A stretch of DNA of 64,000 bases, taken from assembly GCA_030149165.1 (NCBI GenBank), contig JASBRY010000008.1, forward strand, positions 248,001 through 312,000, in the 5' to 3' direction. Below, in pieces: positions 1 through 8,556 of this stretch (within the stretch, counting starts at the first letter, position 1; each line of letters opens with the position of its first letter). The notes under the pieces are model-generated. The model was not told the origin of the DNA and searched no databases. It was given only the letters and a program-made list of their open reading frames with translations. The DNA is from Phycisphaerales bacterium (GTDB lineage Bacteria; Planctomycetota; Phycisphaerae; Phycisphaerales; UBA1924). The position numbers and the translations under genes were made by a program.

Positions 1-27
1 TTCGTAACTATTCCTTGGAGCATCCGG

Positions 28-477
28 ATGACCTTTGAACGGGATCACGCAAAACCAGAAGCGGCGCTCACTGATCCGATCATCGCGATGCGTGTCGTTG
101 CGATGCCGCGCGAGACGAATCCCTACGGCACGATCTTCGGCGGGATCATCCTCAGCTATATTGACCAAGCGGGATTCGTCGAAGCACGACGACACGCGGA
201 TATGGCGTGGGTGACCGCCGCGGTCGACCGCGTCGAGTTCCACGCGCCGGTCCGTGTCGGAGATATCGTCAACTATTACACCTACACCACTCGGCTCGGA
301 CGAACAAGTCTCGATGTCCGCATCGAGGTCAGTGCCGAGCGATTCCACACACGCAAGATTGTCCATGTGACAACCGCGAACATGACATTGGTTGGTATGC
401 GTGACGGTAAGCCGTTCCCATTCCGAGAGTGTGCGGCGCATCCGGGTGAATGCAGCGACAAGTCCGGATTGACCTGA
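28..477 (+). CDS. Hotdog-fold acyl-CoA thioesterase
   Basis: This is a 149-residue single-domain protein that hydrolyses acyl-CoA thioesters in the cytoplasm. The hotdog signature is clear: NPYGTIFGG near residues 31-39, followed by a helix with the DQAG catalytic segment, which carries the acidic residue of the YciA/BFIT-like class. Length is normal for the family. The start is supported by TGGAG about eight bases upstream. It ends two bases before the purN ATG, so the two are probably co-transcribed. Substrate chain length cannot be read from the sequence. Confidence 0.85.
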   Translation: MTFERDHAKPEAALTDPIIAMRVVAMPRETNPYGTIFGGIILSYIDQAGFVEARRHADMAWVTAAVDRVEFHAPVRVGDIVNYYTYTTRLGRTSLDVRIEVSAERFHTRKIVHVTTANMTLVGMRDGKPFPFRECAAHPGECSDKSGLT

Positions 478-478
478 T

Positions 479-1063
479 ATGAGCGACGACGCACGAGCCA
501 AACTCGCGGTGTTGCTCTCAGGGAGCGGTCGCACGCTGGATAATCTGCTGGAGTACATCAATCAAGGCAAACTCGATGCACAAATCTGCGTCGTAGTTGG
601 ATCGCGTGATTGTCTTGGTGTTGAGAAAGCGAAAGCCGCGGGGATACCCACTCATGTGTTTGATGGCGGGATCGGCGGAGAGGATCTGGATCGAATCTGT
701 AACGAGCACTCGATCGATTGGGTGGTGCTCGCTGGTTACCTCAAGCTCGTCCCGATTACCGATCGCGTGCGCGGGCGGGTGATTAATATCCACCCTTCGC
801 TGCTCCCAAAGTTTGGAGGCAAAGGCATGCACGGCATGCATGTTCATCAAGCCGTACTGAAAGCTGCTCGCCAAGGTGAGATCACCGAGACAGGATGCAC
901 AGTCCATTTCGCTGACGAGGAGTTCGATCAGGGGAAAATTATCGCGCAGCGTCACTGTCCAGTTTCCACAGACGACTCTGCTGAGCAGATTGCAGCGCGG
1001 GTCTTTGAGCTCGAATGCGAATGCTTACCGAGCGCACTCGCTCAGGTTCTACAGACAGCTTGA
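479..1063 (+). CDS. purN: Phosphoribosylglycinamide formyltransferase PurN
   Basis: This enzyme transfers a formyl group from 10-formyl-THF to GAR, the third step of purine synthesis. At 194 residues it is close to the E. coli enzyme. It shows the N-terminal LLSGSGRTLDNL phosphate-binding loop, the INIHPSLLP motif with catalytic Asn and His, and ETGCTVHFADEEFDQG with the catalytic Asp. It lies one base behind the thioesterase gene. Its TGA directly abuts the stop of the convergent J-protein gene, with no terminator between. Confidence 0.93.
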   Translation: MSDDARAKLAVLLSGSGRTLDNLLEYINQGKLDAQICVVVGSRDCLGVEKAKAAGIPTHVFDGGIGGEDLDRICNEHSIDWVVLAGYLKLVPITDRVRGRVINIHPSLLPKFGGKGMHGMHVHQAVLKAARQGEITETGCTVHFADEEFDQGKIIAQRHCPVSTDDSAEQIAARVFELECECLPSALAQVLQTA

Positions 1064-1615
1064 TTAAAAATCTGAGCTGTTCGGATCGTAAGTCGGATCG
1101 AGCTGTTCGATGAGCCGTTCTGTGTAGCGCCACGCGTTGAGTGTGGTGCGGATGGACTGCTTGATCTGTTCATGCTCTGATTGCGGATGCACCGCAAGCG
1201 AATTGAACTGCTCGGCGATGTCTTCGATGGTCTGCTTGCGTTGCTCGTCGGCCCACTGCTGCCAGCGGGGTCTTGCTTGGTCGGGATCCACTTCGAGTTC
1301 TTCCTCGATCTGCGAGCGGAGTTGCATCATCTCCATCAGGAATCCATCAGGGAGCGTCGTGTCCTTTGATGATGGTCCATCGAGAATCTCAAGCATCAGG
1401 TTGGCGCGGGATTCGTCGTTGAGCAGCGCATCGCGTGCGTTGTTGAGCGTTGCGGGATCGAGCGGATCGCTCTGGTCCGTTTGCCCCAGATCGGGGTGGT
1501 TCGCTCCGAGTCGCTGGAAGTATGCACGCTGGATCTGATCATGCGAGATCGAAAAACTTGGCTCAATCCCGAGGATTTGGAAGGCGTTGGTTGAATTGTC
1601 CGTGTTGGGTGTCAT
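1064..1615 (-). CDS. hscB: HscB-like J-domain co-chaperone
   Basis: This 183-residue protein has an N-terminal J domain (HPD at residues 40-42) and a C-terminal helical region rich in Glu, Gln and Arg. That is the layout of HscB/Jac1, which hands the Fe-S scaffold IscU to an Hsp70. I placed the start at the internal ATG because the J domain begins about ten residues later; the longer frame to 1696 adds an unlikely tail. No hscA, iscU or iscS lies nearby, so the Fe-S role rests on family resemblance. A generic J protein remains possible. Confidence 0.7.
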   Translation of the reverse strand: MTPNTDNSTNAFQILGIEPSFSISHDQIQRAYFQRLGANHPDLGQTDQSDPLDPATLNNARDALLNDESRANLMLEILDGPSSKDTTLPDGFLMEMMQLRSQIEEELEVDPDQARPRWQQWADEQRKQTIEDIAEQFNSLAVHPQSEHEQIKQSIRTTLNAWRYTERLIEQLDPTYDPNSSDF

Positions 1616-1728
1616 GGATGGAAGTGTAGGATTGACAGTGAGCGGGATTTCTGGGATGATGTGGTGTCCTAGTCCGTTCGATGGGGCGCATCCCACTGTG
1701 TGTGCTCGTGGATTGAAAGGACTTGATC

Positions 1729-2421
1729 TTGACCAAGCACATCGGCATCGTTGCAGTGAGCCCCGAAGGGGCGGCGAGTTGCTATCGACAGCTGTTCCGG
1801 CACGCGTCGGTCAAGCTCCCGGCTGATCAGCATCCGGTGGTATCGATCTACAACATCCCGCTCGCGTTGTACATTCAAGCGGTCCGAAGCGATAACTGGA
1901 GACTCGTCGGACAGATGCTGCGTGAATCCGCAGTCAAACTCGCCGAGATCGGGGCCGAGTTCTGCTTCACTCCCGACAACGCGGTCCAGCACGCTGTGCA
2001 ACTCGCGGATGTCAACTCACCGATTCCTTGGATCAAGATGACCGATGCCGTCGCTGATCGGATCGCACGCGATGAACGCAAAGTCATCGGCGTGGTTGGC
2101 ACCAAGTATGTCACCTCCGGATCTGTCTACCAGACCGATCTGGGGATGAAAGGCATCAAGTTGGTGCGTCCAAGCGATGAGGATGCACAACTTCTGGACA
2201 CCATCATCTTCGACGAACTCATCTACGGCGCGATCTGCGACGACTCGCGCGCCAAGGTTATGCAAGTGGTCGATCGGATGGTTGACAAAGGCTGTGAGGG
2301 ATTGATCCTTGGATGCAGCGAAGCGCCGCTCATGATCTCCGCTCAGACCTCTCCACTGCCGCTCTACGACGCGTCGGACATCATTGCGGAGCGTGCGATG
2401 GACTTTGCATCGAGTTCGTAG
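1729..2421 (+). CDS. Aspartate/glutamate racemase family protein
   Basis: This 230-residue protein resembles cofactor-independent amino-acid racemases. These use two cysteines as acid and base. One lies in CFTPDNA (about residue 80), where relatives have CNTAH. The second lies in GCSEAPL near residue 196, like the usual GCTE. The start is a TTG at 1729 because AAAGGA (1716-1721) sits seven bases before it; a TTG at 1723 would be too close. The substrate is not determinable. The 3' end overlaps the convergent hydrolase gene by 41 bp. Confidence 0.75.
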   Translation: MTKHIGIVAVSPEGAASCYRQLFRHASVKLPADQHPVVSIYNIPLALYIQAVRSDNWRLVGQMLRESAVKLAEIGAEFCFTPDNAVQHAVQLADVNSPIPWIKMTDAVADRIARDERKVIGVVGTKYVTSGSVYQTDLGMKGIKLVRPSDEDAQLLDTIIFDELIYGAICDDSRAKVMQVVDRMVDKGCEGLILGCSEAPLMISAQTSPLPLYDASDIIAERAMDFASSS

Positions 2422-3322
2422 CGTTCGAGTTGATGAACGACTGAATCTCACCCGCCGCGATCTGTGTGAACTCTGGGACTGTCCAGAGATTGTTATGACC
2501 TGCACCTGGGATATCTATGAGCAAGGCATCATGAGCTTTGCTCTGGATCTGTTGCGCATCGGAGAGGGGACAGACTGGATCTTCGCTGCCGTGGATGAGC
2601 ATGAGCGGGACTTGGAGACCACTGGCAATCTGATCGCGTGCGAATCCACGCCACTTTGGTCCGACCCCTTTGAGAATCCCCATCAGCATGATCGCGGGCT
2701 TGAGATTGAGCTTCGTAGGCAGACCACGCAGCTTGATCACATTGCGCGCCGGAGTCTCGGCATGGATATACGGCGATTCAGCGATGACGGCGAGGATGTT
2801 GTGCTGATCCCTGTAGTCTCGTGCGAATCGGAGTGCGATCCCGGCTCCCATCGACCAGCCGTAGACAATCGTGGGTTTGGAATCATCCAATGATGAGAGG
2901 AGCGCATCGAGGTCGGCATGCTCCGTCGCACCCATCTGTGAAGTGCCGGTTGAATCGCCGTGCCCTGGGAGGTCGATGGTGATGATCTCGCTCGCATGAT
3001 GCGCAAGATGCGGGATGCGTTTGAGTGCTCCTATGGATGATGATCCCCAGCCGTGAACAAGCACAAGGCGGGGCGCCTCCGGATGATGCGCGCCGATCTT
3101 CCACGCATTGAGGTTCCTGTTGTTGGATTGGATCTCAAGCAACTCAAAGGGGAGCGGATCATCAAGCTCCGAGGGATCCCCCGGAACACCTCGATGCAGC
3201 GCCCACGCATATGTCCGGCGAGGCGGATGCAGCAAGGACCATGCTGTGTACACAACCGCGAAAATCCACGCGCCTAGGGCGCCGATCGCGAGGAGTTGCA
3301 ACAGTCCGAGCCAAGCGGGCAT
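2381..3322 (-). CDS. Membrane-anchored alpha/beta hydrolase
   Basis: This 313-residue protein has an N-terminal membrane segment (about residues 5-30) followed by an alpha/beta hydrolase domain. The oxyanion region is VLVHGWG, the nucleophile elbow is GWSMGAG, the acid is in HGSEDPVCP, and the catalytic His is in GAGHNNLW. It resembles the bem46/YqkD-type hydrolases of unknown substrate. The gene starts three bases after the rseP stop codon, so it is very likely translated from the same mRNA. Its last 41 bp overlap the convergent racemase gene. Confidence 0.8.
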   Translation of the reverse strand: MPAWLGLLQLLAIGALGAWIFAVVYTAWSLLHPPRRTYAWALHRGVPGDPSELDDPLPFELLEIQSNNRNLNAWKIGAHHPEAPRLVLVHGWGSSSIGALKRIPHLAHHASEIITIDLPGHGDSTGTSQMGATEHADLDALLSSLDDSKPTIVYGWSMGAGIALRFARDYRDQHNILAVIAESPYIHAETPARNVIKLRGLPTKLNLKPAIMLMGILKGVGPKWRGFARDQIASGLQVPLMLIHGSEDPVCPLSDAQQIQSKAHDALLIDIPGAGHNNLWTVPEFTQIAAGEIQSFINSNATNSMQSPSHAPQ

Positions 3323-3325
3323 GGA

Positions 3326-5386
3326 TCAGAACCCGATCAGTGATTTGATGTCGTTGAAGGTCACGAGCAGGAACATTGATCCGATGAGCAGTAGTCCCGC
3401 CATCGTGACCGCGTTCTGAACTAGGATCGGGATCGGTTTGCCTCGGATCCATTCATAGATCAGGAACAGGAACTGACCGCCGTCCACGATCGGGAGGGGG
3501 AGGAAGTTGATCACAGCGAGGTTGATCGAGATCAGCGCCATGAAGAACAGGACCTTGATGAACCCCTCATCCGCGATGAGTGTCCCGATGTGCGCGATCC
3601 CGACAGGACCTTTGAGGTGCTCGACCTTCACCGTGCCTTGCGTGAGACGCAGGAAGGTCAGGTAGGTCTGGAGCATCACGCGGCGAGATTCATGGATCCC
3701 ACGCTTCACGGCAGCGACAGGTGAACTCGCTTTGTCGATCTGCTGGACAGGGAGGAACAGCGTGGACATATCCGCGCCGCCGGGCCAGCGATGTTTGAGG
3801 TGCGTGAGCCGAGCGAGTTGATCGCCGCTCATCGTGATGAACGCTTCGGATGGCTGAGCAGTTGGATCACTGATCGGGACATACTCGACGCTGATCAACT
3901 GGTGAGGAGACGACGCATCAAATCCCTTCATAATTGATTGTGTGATGGCGGCGACAATCGAATCGATCGTGTCGACTTCAATTCCAGCAACAGAAACCAA
4001 TCGTGATCCAGCCGGGAAAGATGGCTTGACTGCATATTGCACAGAAGGAGACATCGAGACCATCGCATTCGAATAGGTCGTGGTATCCGGATAGAACCCG
4101 ATGCGACCATCGTCGGACACCTGCACGGCAAGATCGATCAGCGTTTCATCTCTCAGAACCTTGATATCGATCGGCCGTCCCGCGTTCTCGCGGATCGTTC
4201 TGATCGCGGTGTCGAGCGAGGGGTATTCGACTCCCGCGATGACCACAAAGATATCCCCAGGCATCAATCCCTGTTTAGTGTCCTCGATCGTCACATCGGG
4301 ATGGACGCGCATGAGTCCTGTGAGTCCCAGGACATGATCGATCTGGAGCGAGGTGCCGTCGATTTCTACGAACTCGGTCATGAGTTCTTGTTGTGTCGGG
4401 ATCGAGATCTGCGATGACTCGCCGGCAGGATTGACAAACTCAATATCCAGCTGACTCGCGCTCGAAGCGATGTTCTGAATCTCAACGGTGTTGGAAACAG
4501 CTTGCCCATTCACGCTCAGGATTATGGACCCCGGCGGGATCTGATCGAGACCATAGTTGTCCGCGAGGAGTCTCCAAGTGCGCAGATCATCCGTCAGCAG
4601 CATTTCCGTTGAACGCAGCGGCGTGACCCCAAGATCCAGCAGTCCCATCTGAGCGCCGGGCTTGAGATCCGCGAGGTATTCGATCGGTTGATCAATCCCC
4701 GATCGCTCGATCAGGATTGATGCGGGTTTGGAAGCACTCGACATCGCGGCTTCCGTAGCAATATCCCGGAACGCAACGATCTCCTTGTTGTTGATCGAGA
4801 GCACCCGATCGCCGGGCTGAAGACCCATCGCGTATTGATCATCCATCGGCGTCGCAAGAGCCGCGGGACTTGAAGGGAGCACCTGACCGATCGTCGGAGG
4901 CATGATCCGCAGTCCGACAGAGAACACAAGGATGAACAGTAACGCCGCGGTGATGACATTGACGATCACTCCCGCGCTGATAACGACGAGTCGTTTGGGG
5001 ATCGGACAGTTCTGGTATGAATCGGGAGCCGAGGACACGGCGATTGGGTTGAGGTCTTCCTGCCCGAGCATTTTGACATACCCACCAAGCGGGAGCCAAG
5101 AGAGTCGATACTCTGTTGGGGAGATGTCGAGCTTGGTGTGATCGCCGTTGTTCTCGCGGACCAGTTTCATGTATTCGGGTTCTGAAGAACCAGCGCGGAA
5201 TCCCATCCCTTTGCGATACGAGCACGCGACCTGTCCGAATCCGATCGAGAACGCGAGCACACGGATTCCAGCCCATTTGGCGGCGATGAAGTGTCCCAGC
5301 TCGTGGACAAACACGATGAAACCAAATCCCAGTGCGATGACGAGGAAGTTAAAGAATGTGCCGAGCGGTCCTGGGATATCGAACAT
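3326..5386 (-). CDS. rseP: RseP-like site-2 membrane metalloprotease with several PDZ domains
   Basis: This intramembrane zinc protease is expected to cleave anti-sigma factors or leftover signal peptides. The zinc motif HELGH is at residues 28-32 in the first membrane helix. The second metal-site motif NFLPLPIVDGG is at about 627-637, near the C-terminal helices. Between them I see about four PDZ-like segments (GLQPGD near 189, PPGSIILSVNG near 282, GLMPGD near 374, FPAGSRLVSV near 457); E. coli RseP (450 residues) has two. The start at 5386 is chosen for GGAG eight bases upstream. It is followed by the alpha/beta hydrolase in one unit. Confidence 0.9.
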   Translation of the reverse strand: MFDIPGPLGTFFNFLVIALGFGFIVFVHELGHFIAAKWAGIRVLAFSIGFGQVACSYRKGMGFRAGSSEPEYMKLVRENNGDHTKLDISPTEYRLSWLPLGGYVKMLGQEDLNPIAVSSAPDSYQNCPIPKRLVVISAGVIVNVITAALLFILVFSVGLRIMPPTIGQVLPSSPAALATPMDDQYAMGLQPGDRVLSINNKEIVAFRDIATEAAMSSASKPASILIERSGIDQPIEYLADLKPGAQMGLLDLGVTPLRSTEMLLTDDLRTWRLLADNYGLDQIPPGSIILSVNGQAVSNTVEIQNIASSASQLDIEFVNPAGESSQISIPTQQELMTEFVEIDGTSLQIDHVLGLTGLMRVHPDVTIEDTKQGLMPGDIFVVIAGVEYPSLDTAIRTIRENAGRPIDIKVLRDETLIDLAVQVSDDGRIGFYPDTTTYSNAMVSMSPSVQYAVKPSFPAGSRLVSVAGIEVDTIDSIVAAITQSIMKGFDASSPHQLISVEYVPISDPTAQPSEAFITMSGDQLARLTHLKHRWPGGADMSTLFLPVQQIDKASSPVAAVKRGIHESRRVMLQTYLTFLRLTQGTVKVEHLKGPVGIAHIGTLIADEGFIKVLFFMALISINLAVINFLPLPIVDGGQFLFLIYEWIRGKPIPILVQNAVTMAGLLLIGSMFLLVTFNDIKSLIGF

Positions 5387-5488
5387 GGGGTGCTCCGTGA
5401 GCGTGGTCTGAAATGCATCCTTGCACCTGAGTGTATCGGTTGGTTGGGCGGAGGTTGTGGCGGAAATCTCCCGATCATGCCATGAATC

Positions 5489-5511
5489 AAAAAACCCGGT
5501 CAAAGACCGGG
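5489..5511 (-). terminator. Intrinsic terminator after the thioredoxin-like gene
   Basis: A perfect 7-bp G/C-rich stem (CCCGGTC/GACCGGG) with a 3-base loop is followed, in the minus direction, by six T. It sits 29 bp after the stop of the redoxin gene and before rseP. It separates the two minus-strand units. Confidence 0.9.
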
Positions 5512-5539
5512 CTGGAGGGGTGCATTCGAGTTGGATTGA

Positions 5540-6196
5540 TCAGTCGTACTTAACGCCGCAGCCGTAAGGCTTGGTCGATGCCTTGGAGACGGGCTGTCCA
5601 GCGATCAGTTCGTTTAGTGCGTTCTCGACATAGTTGACATCGCCAGGAGCCGCGGCATCGGAGCGGTTATCGATCGCGCCGTGGTATGCGAGGGTCTGGT
5701 CTGGAGTGATGATGTACATGTCAGGGGTTCGCTTAGCGCCGTACTTCTTGCCGACTGATCCCGAGGTGTCCATCAGGATCGGGGAGGTGATGTTCCACTT
5801 CTTCGCGTAATCCTTGTTGTGCTCGATGTCAGCGGAAGGATGAGCACCGTGACCAGAGTTGATGCGGAGCCAAACGACATCGTCGTCTGCGAACTGTGCT
5901 TCGAGCTTGGTCATCGTTCCGGTGTCCTTGCGGTAGTGCTTGCGAACGAATGGGCAATCCGGCGAGTACCACTCGAGCACAACCGTCTTCCCGGCACTGG
6001 TGTAATCAGTCAGCGTGTGGGAGTTGTCATTGAGATCCACGAGCGTGAAGTTGGGGACGGTGTCACCGATCCCCAGCGGAGCCGCAGCGGCGGCTTCTGT
6101 GGTGGTGTTGAGGTTCGCGGCGCCCATCATCACAGCGGGTGCGGCGATCGCGGTCGCAGCGATAGCGAGAATAGCGAAACGATTGCGAGCTTTCAT
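5540..6196 (-). CDS. Exported thioredoxin-like (AhpC/TSA) protein with a single active-site cysteine
   Basis: This 218-residue protein has an N-terminal signal sequence (hydrophobic residues about 8-24, Ala-rich end) and a peroxiredoxin/thioredoxin fold. The active-site stretch is WYSPDCPFVRKHY: the first Cys is present but the second position of CxxC is Phe. A second Cys occurs only in the C-terminal YGCGVKYD. The start at 6196 is supported by AGGAG seven bases upstream. It lies just downstream of the DsbD-like gene and is closed by a strong terminator. Peroxidase or disulfide activity is inferred, not shown. Confidence 0.8.
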   Translation of the reverse strand: MKARNRFAILAIAATAIAAPAVMMGAANLNTTTEAAAAAPLGIGDTVPNFTLVDLNDNSHTLTDYTSAGKTVVLEWYSPDCPFVRKHYRKDTGTMTKLEAQFADDDVVWLRINSGHGAHPSADIEHNKDYAKKWNITSPILMDTSGSVGKKYGAKRTPDMYIITPDQTLAYHGAIDNRSDAAAPGDVNYVENALNELIAGQPVSKASTKPYGCGVKYD

Positions 6197-6227
6197 GGTT
6201 GAATCTCCTGCATATGAGCTTTGAAAC

Positions 6228-7049
6228 TCAGGGTTGGTGTTCTGTATTGATATTGTAATGTCGCCATTCACCAGACTTTCTGATGCTCAAGCGTCCTGAA
6301 AGACGGATTGGATTGGAGGGCTCGTCGTACGAACGATCGAATGTGATGGTCATCGAGTTGGACTCGACATCGCCTTGCTCAATGAGATTTGCAGGTTGAG
6401 TGCATTCATCGCTCGGGAAGAATCGGTAGTGCGTCGCGCCGGGAACAGTCAGCGTCGCTTGTTGGCTGCTCCATTGGATGTCATAGTCGATGAGATCTGT
6501 AGGGAGTTCCTTCGCGATCGAGAGGATCGATTGGTCTGGTTCCGGATCTGTCGTGTTCGCAATCGCGATCGCGGCCGTCGCCTTCGCGGATTCAGGCAAG
6601 CAGTATTCTTTACAGATCAGGTAATCGATCGAAGCCGTGATGACGACATGCAGCGGGGCTGACGCTGTTTGTTCAATTTCCACAGGGATCAGCACGGTGA
6701 TCTCGTCTTCATAGATGTGATCCAGAATCGATCCGGGAGCGATGTAGCGTACAGGGGTTGGCCAAACTGGTGATCCAAACGACAGTGCCTGAGTGTTGGT
6801 TTCAATGCTGATGGCCGGCGCGTATCCCGTATCACTCAACCCATCCCAATAAGTGTGCCAACCTTCATCTATCTTGAGATCAAGCGCGAGATAGAACTGA
6901 TCCCCGGCACTGAGCGTCTGGTGGGAGGATCTCAGAGTCGCTGAGAGATGCTGCTCATCGAAGTTTGGCTGTACCTCAGCAAACGACGACCCCGCGAGCA
7001 GCATTGTGCTGCAGATCACCGATTTCGTCGTGTGGAGGGGGATGTGCAT
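6228..7049 (-). CDS. Exported DsbD N-terminal-like protein
   Basis: This protein of about 273 residues has a signal sequence (roughly residues 10-25) and resembles the alpha domain of the reductase DsbD. DEGWHTYW lies near the start and a CKEYCLPE pair in the middle, where DsbD-alpha carries its redox cysteines. The membrane and thioredoxin-like beta and gamma domains of DsbD are missing, so this is a stand-alone periplasmic domain. It is upstream of the single-Cys thioredoxin-like gene in the same direction, and the two may exchange electrons. The start at 7049 is favoured because the signal peptide begins there. Confidence 0.7.
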   Translation of the reverse strand: MHIPLHTTKSVICSTMLLAGSSFAEVQPNFDEQHLSATLRSSHQTLSAGDQFYLALDLKIDEGWHTYWDGLSDTGYAPAISIETNTQALSFGSPVWPTPVRYIAPGSILDHIYEDEITVLIPVEIEQTASAPLHVVITASIDYLICKEYCLPESAKATAAIAIANTTDPEPDQSILSIAKELPTDLIDYDIQWSSQQATLTVPGATHYRFFPSDECTQPANLIEQGDVESNSMTITFDRSYDEPSNPIRLSGRLSIRKSGEWRHYNINTEHQP

Positions 7050-7131
7050 AGGATTCCGCGGTGTTTGTGTACTGTAGATAACAACGCCTGTACCCAATTA
7101 TTCTTGCTTGGGTCAATGAAGGATGCAGTAA

Positions 7132-7617
7132 ATGGCTCTGAATACTCGATTGTGGATGATTCTTGCTGGATTGACCCTCCTCGCGCTCACTGGATGCCGC
7201 GGGAATGTTTCGGACAAGAAGATCGACTTTATTGATCTCAATCGTGCGATGGAACTCCATGACCAGTGGAAGGAAGACGCCGACAAGGTGCTGTTTATCG
7301 ATGTTCGGAAGAATGAACGATTCGCCGAGGGTCGGATTCAGGGCGCCCGCAATATCCGAGTCAACGAGATCGATCTCCGCTACGACGCGGATCCGGAACT
7401 CCTCAAGTACGACCACCTCATTGTCTACGGCGAGAATCCCGGTTCCGCGAGTGCTCGCGCCATGGCGAAGCGCATGATCGAAGCGGGATACAACACGGTG
7501 CTTAAGACACGCGTGCGACTGTTCCTCGGCGGTTGGGTCGTCTGGGACTCGACAGGTCTGCCGTACGATGTGGACATCACTTATGAGTTTGGTGATGAGA
7601 ATGAGGAGGACGAGTGA
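7132..7617 (+). CDS. Rhodanese-like lipoprotein lacking the catalytic cysteine
   Basis: This 161-residue protein has a lipoprotein signal (LTGC, Cys22) and a rhodanese fold (FIDVRKNERFAEGRIQGARNI). The active-site loop reads VYGENPGSAS where an active enzyme has Cys, and Cys22 is the only cysteine. It should therefore bind or sense rather than transfer sulfur. GAAGGA about nine bases upstream supports the start. The gene overlaps deoC by one base (TGATG) and is divergent from the DsbD-like gene. Confidence 0.8.
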   Translation: MALNTRLWMILAGLTLLALTGCRGNVSDKKIDFIDLNRAMELHDQWKEDADKVLFIDVRKNERFAEGRIQGARNIRVNEIDLRYDADPELLKYDHLIVYGENPGSASARAMAKRMIEAGYNTVLKTRVRLFLGGWVVWDSTGLPYDVDITYEFGDENEEDE

Positions 7618-8534
7618 TGGGTTTCGTGCTTCCTGACTCCCCCACTGTTGATGGGGTGATGGTTGATCGACGAGCCGCGTCGTTCACCACGCGCTCGATC
7701 AAAAAAGCATCCAAGCTCGCGGCTCTCGAACTCGCGGTCGCGATGATCGATCTGACCACGCTCGAAGGTGCGGACTCTCCTGAGAAGGTCCGGAGCTTAT
7801 GCCGAAAGGCAATCCGTCCTTGGGAACGCGATGAAGAGTTCTTAGGTCATCGACTCGGACATGTCGCGGCGGTATGTGTGTACCCATCCATGGTCCCGTA
7901 TGCTGCGGAACTGCTCGACGGCACTGGAATCAATGTCGCGTCCGTCGCGACAGGATTCCCCTCTGGACAATACCCGCTCGATATCCGCATCCGTGATGTG
8001 GAGCGAGCGGTCGCTGACGGCGCCGACGAGATCGACATGGTGATCAATCGCGGCGCGTTCCTTTCCGGGAAGTATGAGGTCGTTGCGGAAGAGATCGCTG
8101 CTGTGGTTCAAGCGTGCAGCAAGGCGCACCTCAAGGTGATTCTGGAAACTGGTGAACTCAAAACCTACGACAATGTCCGTCGCGCGAGCGACATCGCGAT
8201 CGAGTACATCCGCGAGGGAGACTTCATCAAGACCTCGACGGGCAAGGTCAGTCCCGCGGCAACCATGCCGGTGACACTCGTGATGCTTGAAGCGATCCGC
8301 GATGCGTATCGCACACAAGGCAAGAAGATCGGGATGAAACCTGCGGGCGGAATCCGCACTGGAAAGCAAGCATGGCACTACCTGTGCATGGTCAACGAAA
8401 CGCTGGGAGAAGGTTGGCTGTCACCAGACTGGTTCCGCTTCGGCGCCAGTTCATTGCTCAACGATGTCCTCCGGAGCATGCAGAAACTCCAGACCGGCGA
8501 ATACGCGGCGGGGCATGATTTCTCGGATGCATGA
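7617..8534 (+). CDS. deoC: Deoxyribose-phosphate aldolase
   Basis: This enzyme cleaves 2-deoxyribose-5-phosphate to glyceraldehyde-3-phosphate and acetaldehyde. The Schiff-base lysine is in FIKTSTGK, the second essential lysine in KPAGGIR, and the start of the barrel is MIDLTTLEG. At 305 residues it is longer than E. coli DeoC, with about 45 extra N-terminal residues, as in the long bacterial subclass. ATG at 7617 is preferred over GTG at 7614 because GAGGAGGA lies upstream. Aldehyde dehydrogenase genes follow within 0.9 kb and could consume the acetaldehyde. Confidence 0.93.
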   Translation: MGFVLPDSPTVDGVMVDRRAASFTTRSIKKASKLAALELAVAMIDLTTLEGADSPEKVRSLCRKAIRPWERDEEFLGHRLGHVAAVCVYPSMVPYAAELLDGTGINVASVATGFPSGQYPLDIRIRDVERAVADGADEIDMVINRGAFLSGKYEVVAEEIAAVVQACSKAHLKVILETGELKTYDNVRRASDIAIEYIREGDFIKTSTGKVSPAATMPVTLVMLEAIRDAYRTQGKKIGMKPAGGIRTGKQAWHYLCMVNETLGEGWLSPDWFRFGASSLLNDVLRSMQKLQTGEYAAGHDFSDA

Positions 8535-8536
8535 TG

Positions 8537-8556
8537 GATCAAGCCGCGGCTTGATC
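8537..8556. repeat. Perfect 20-bp palindrome at a convergent gene end
   Basis: The sequence reads identically on both strands for 20 bases, with the core AAGCCGCGGCTT. It covers the stop and last codons of the PilZ-J gene and starts three bases after the deoC stop. There is no T run on either side, so it is not a standard terminator. Confidence 0.8.
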
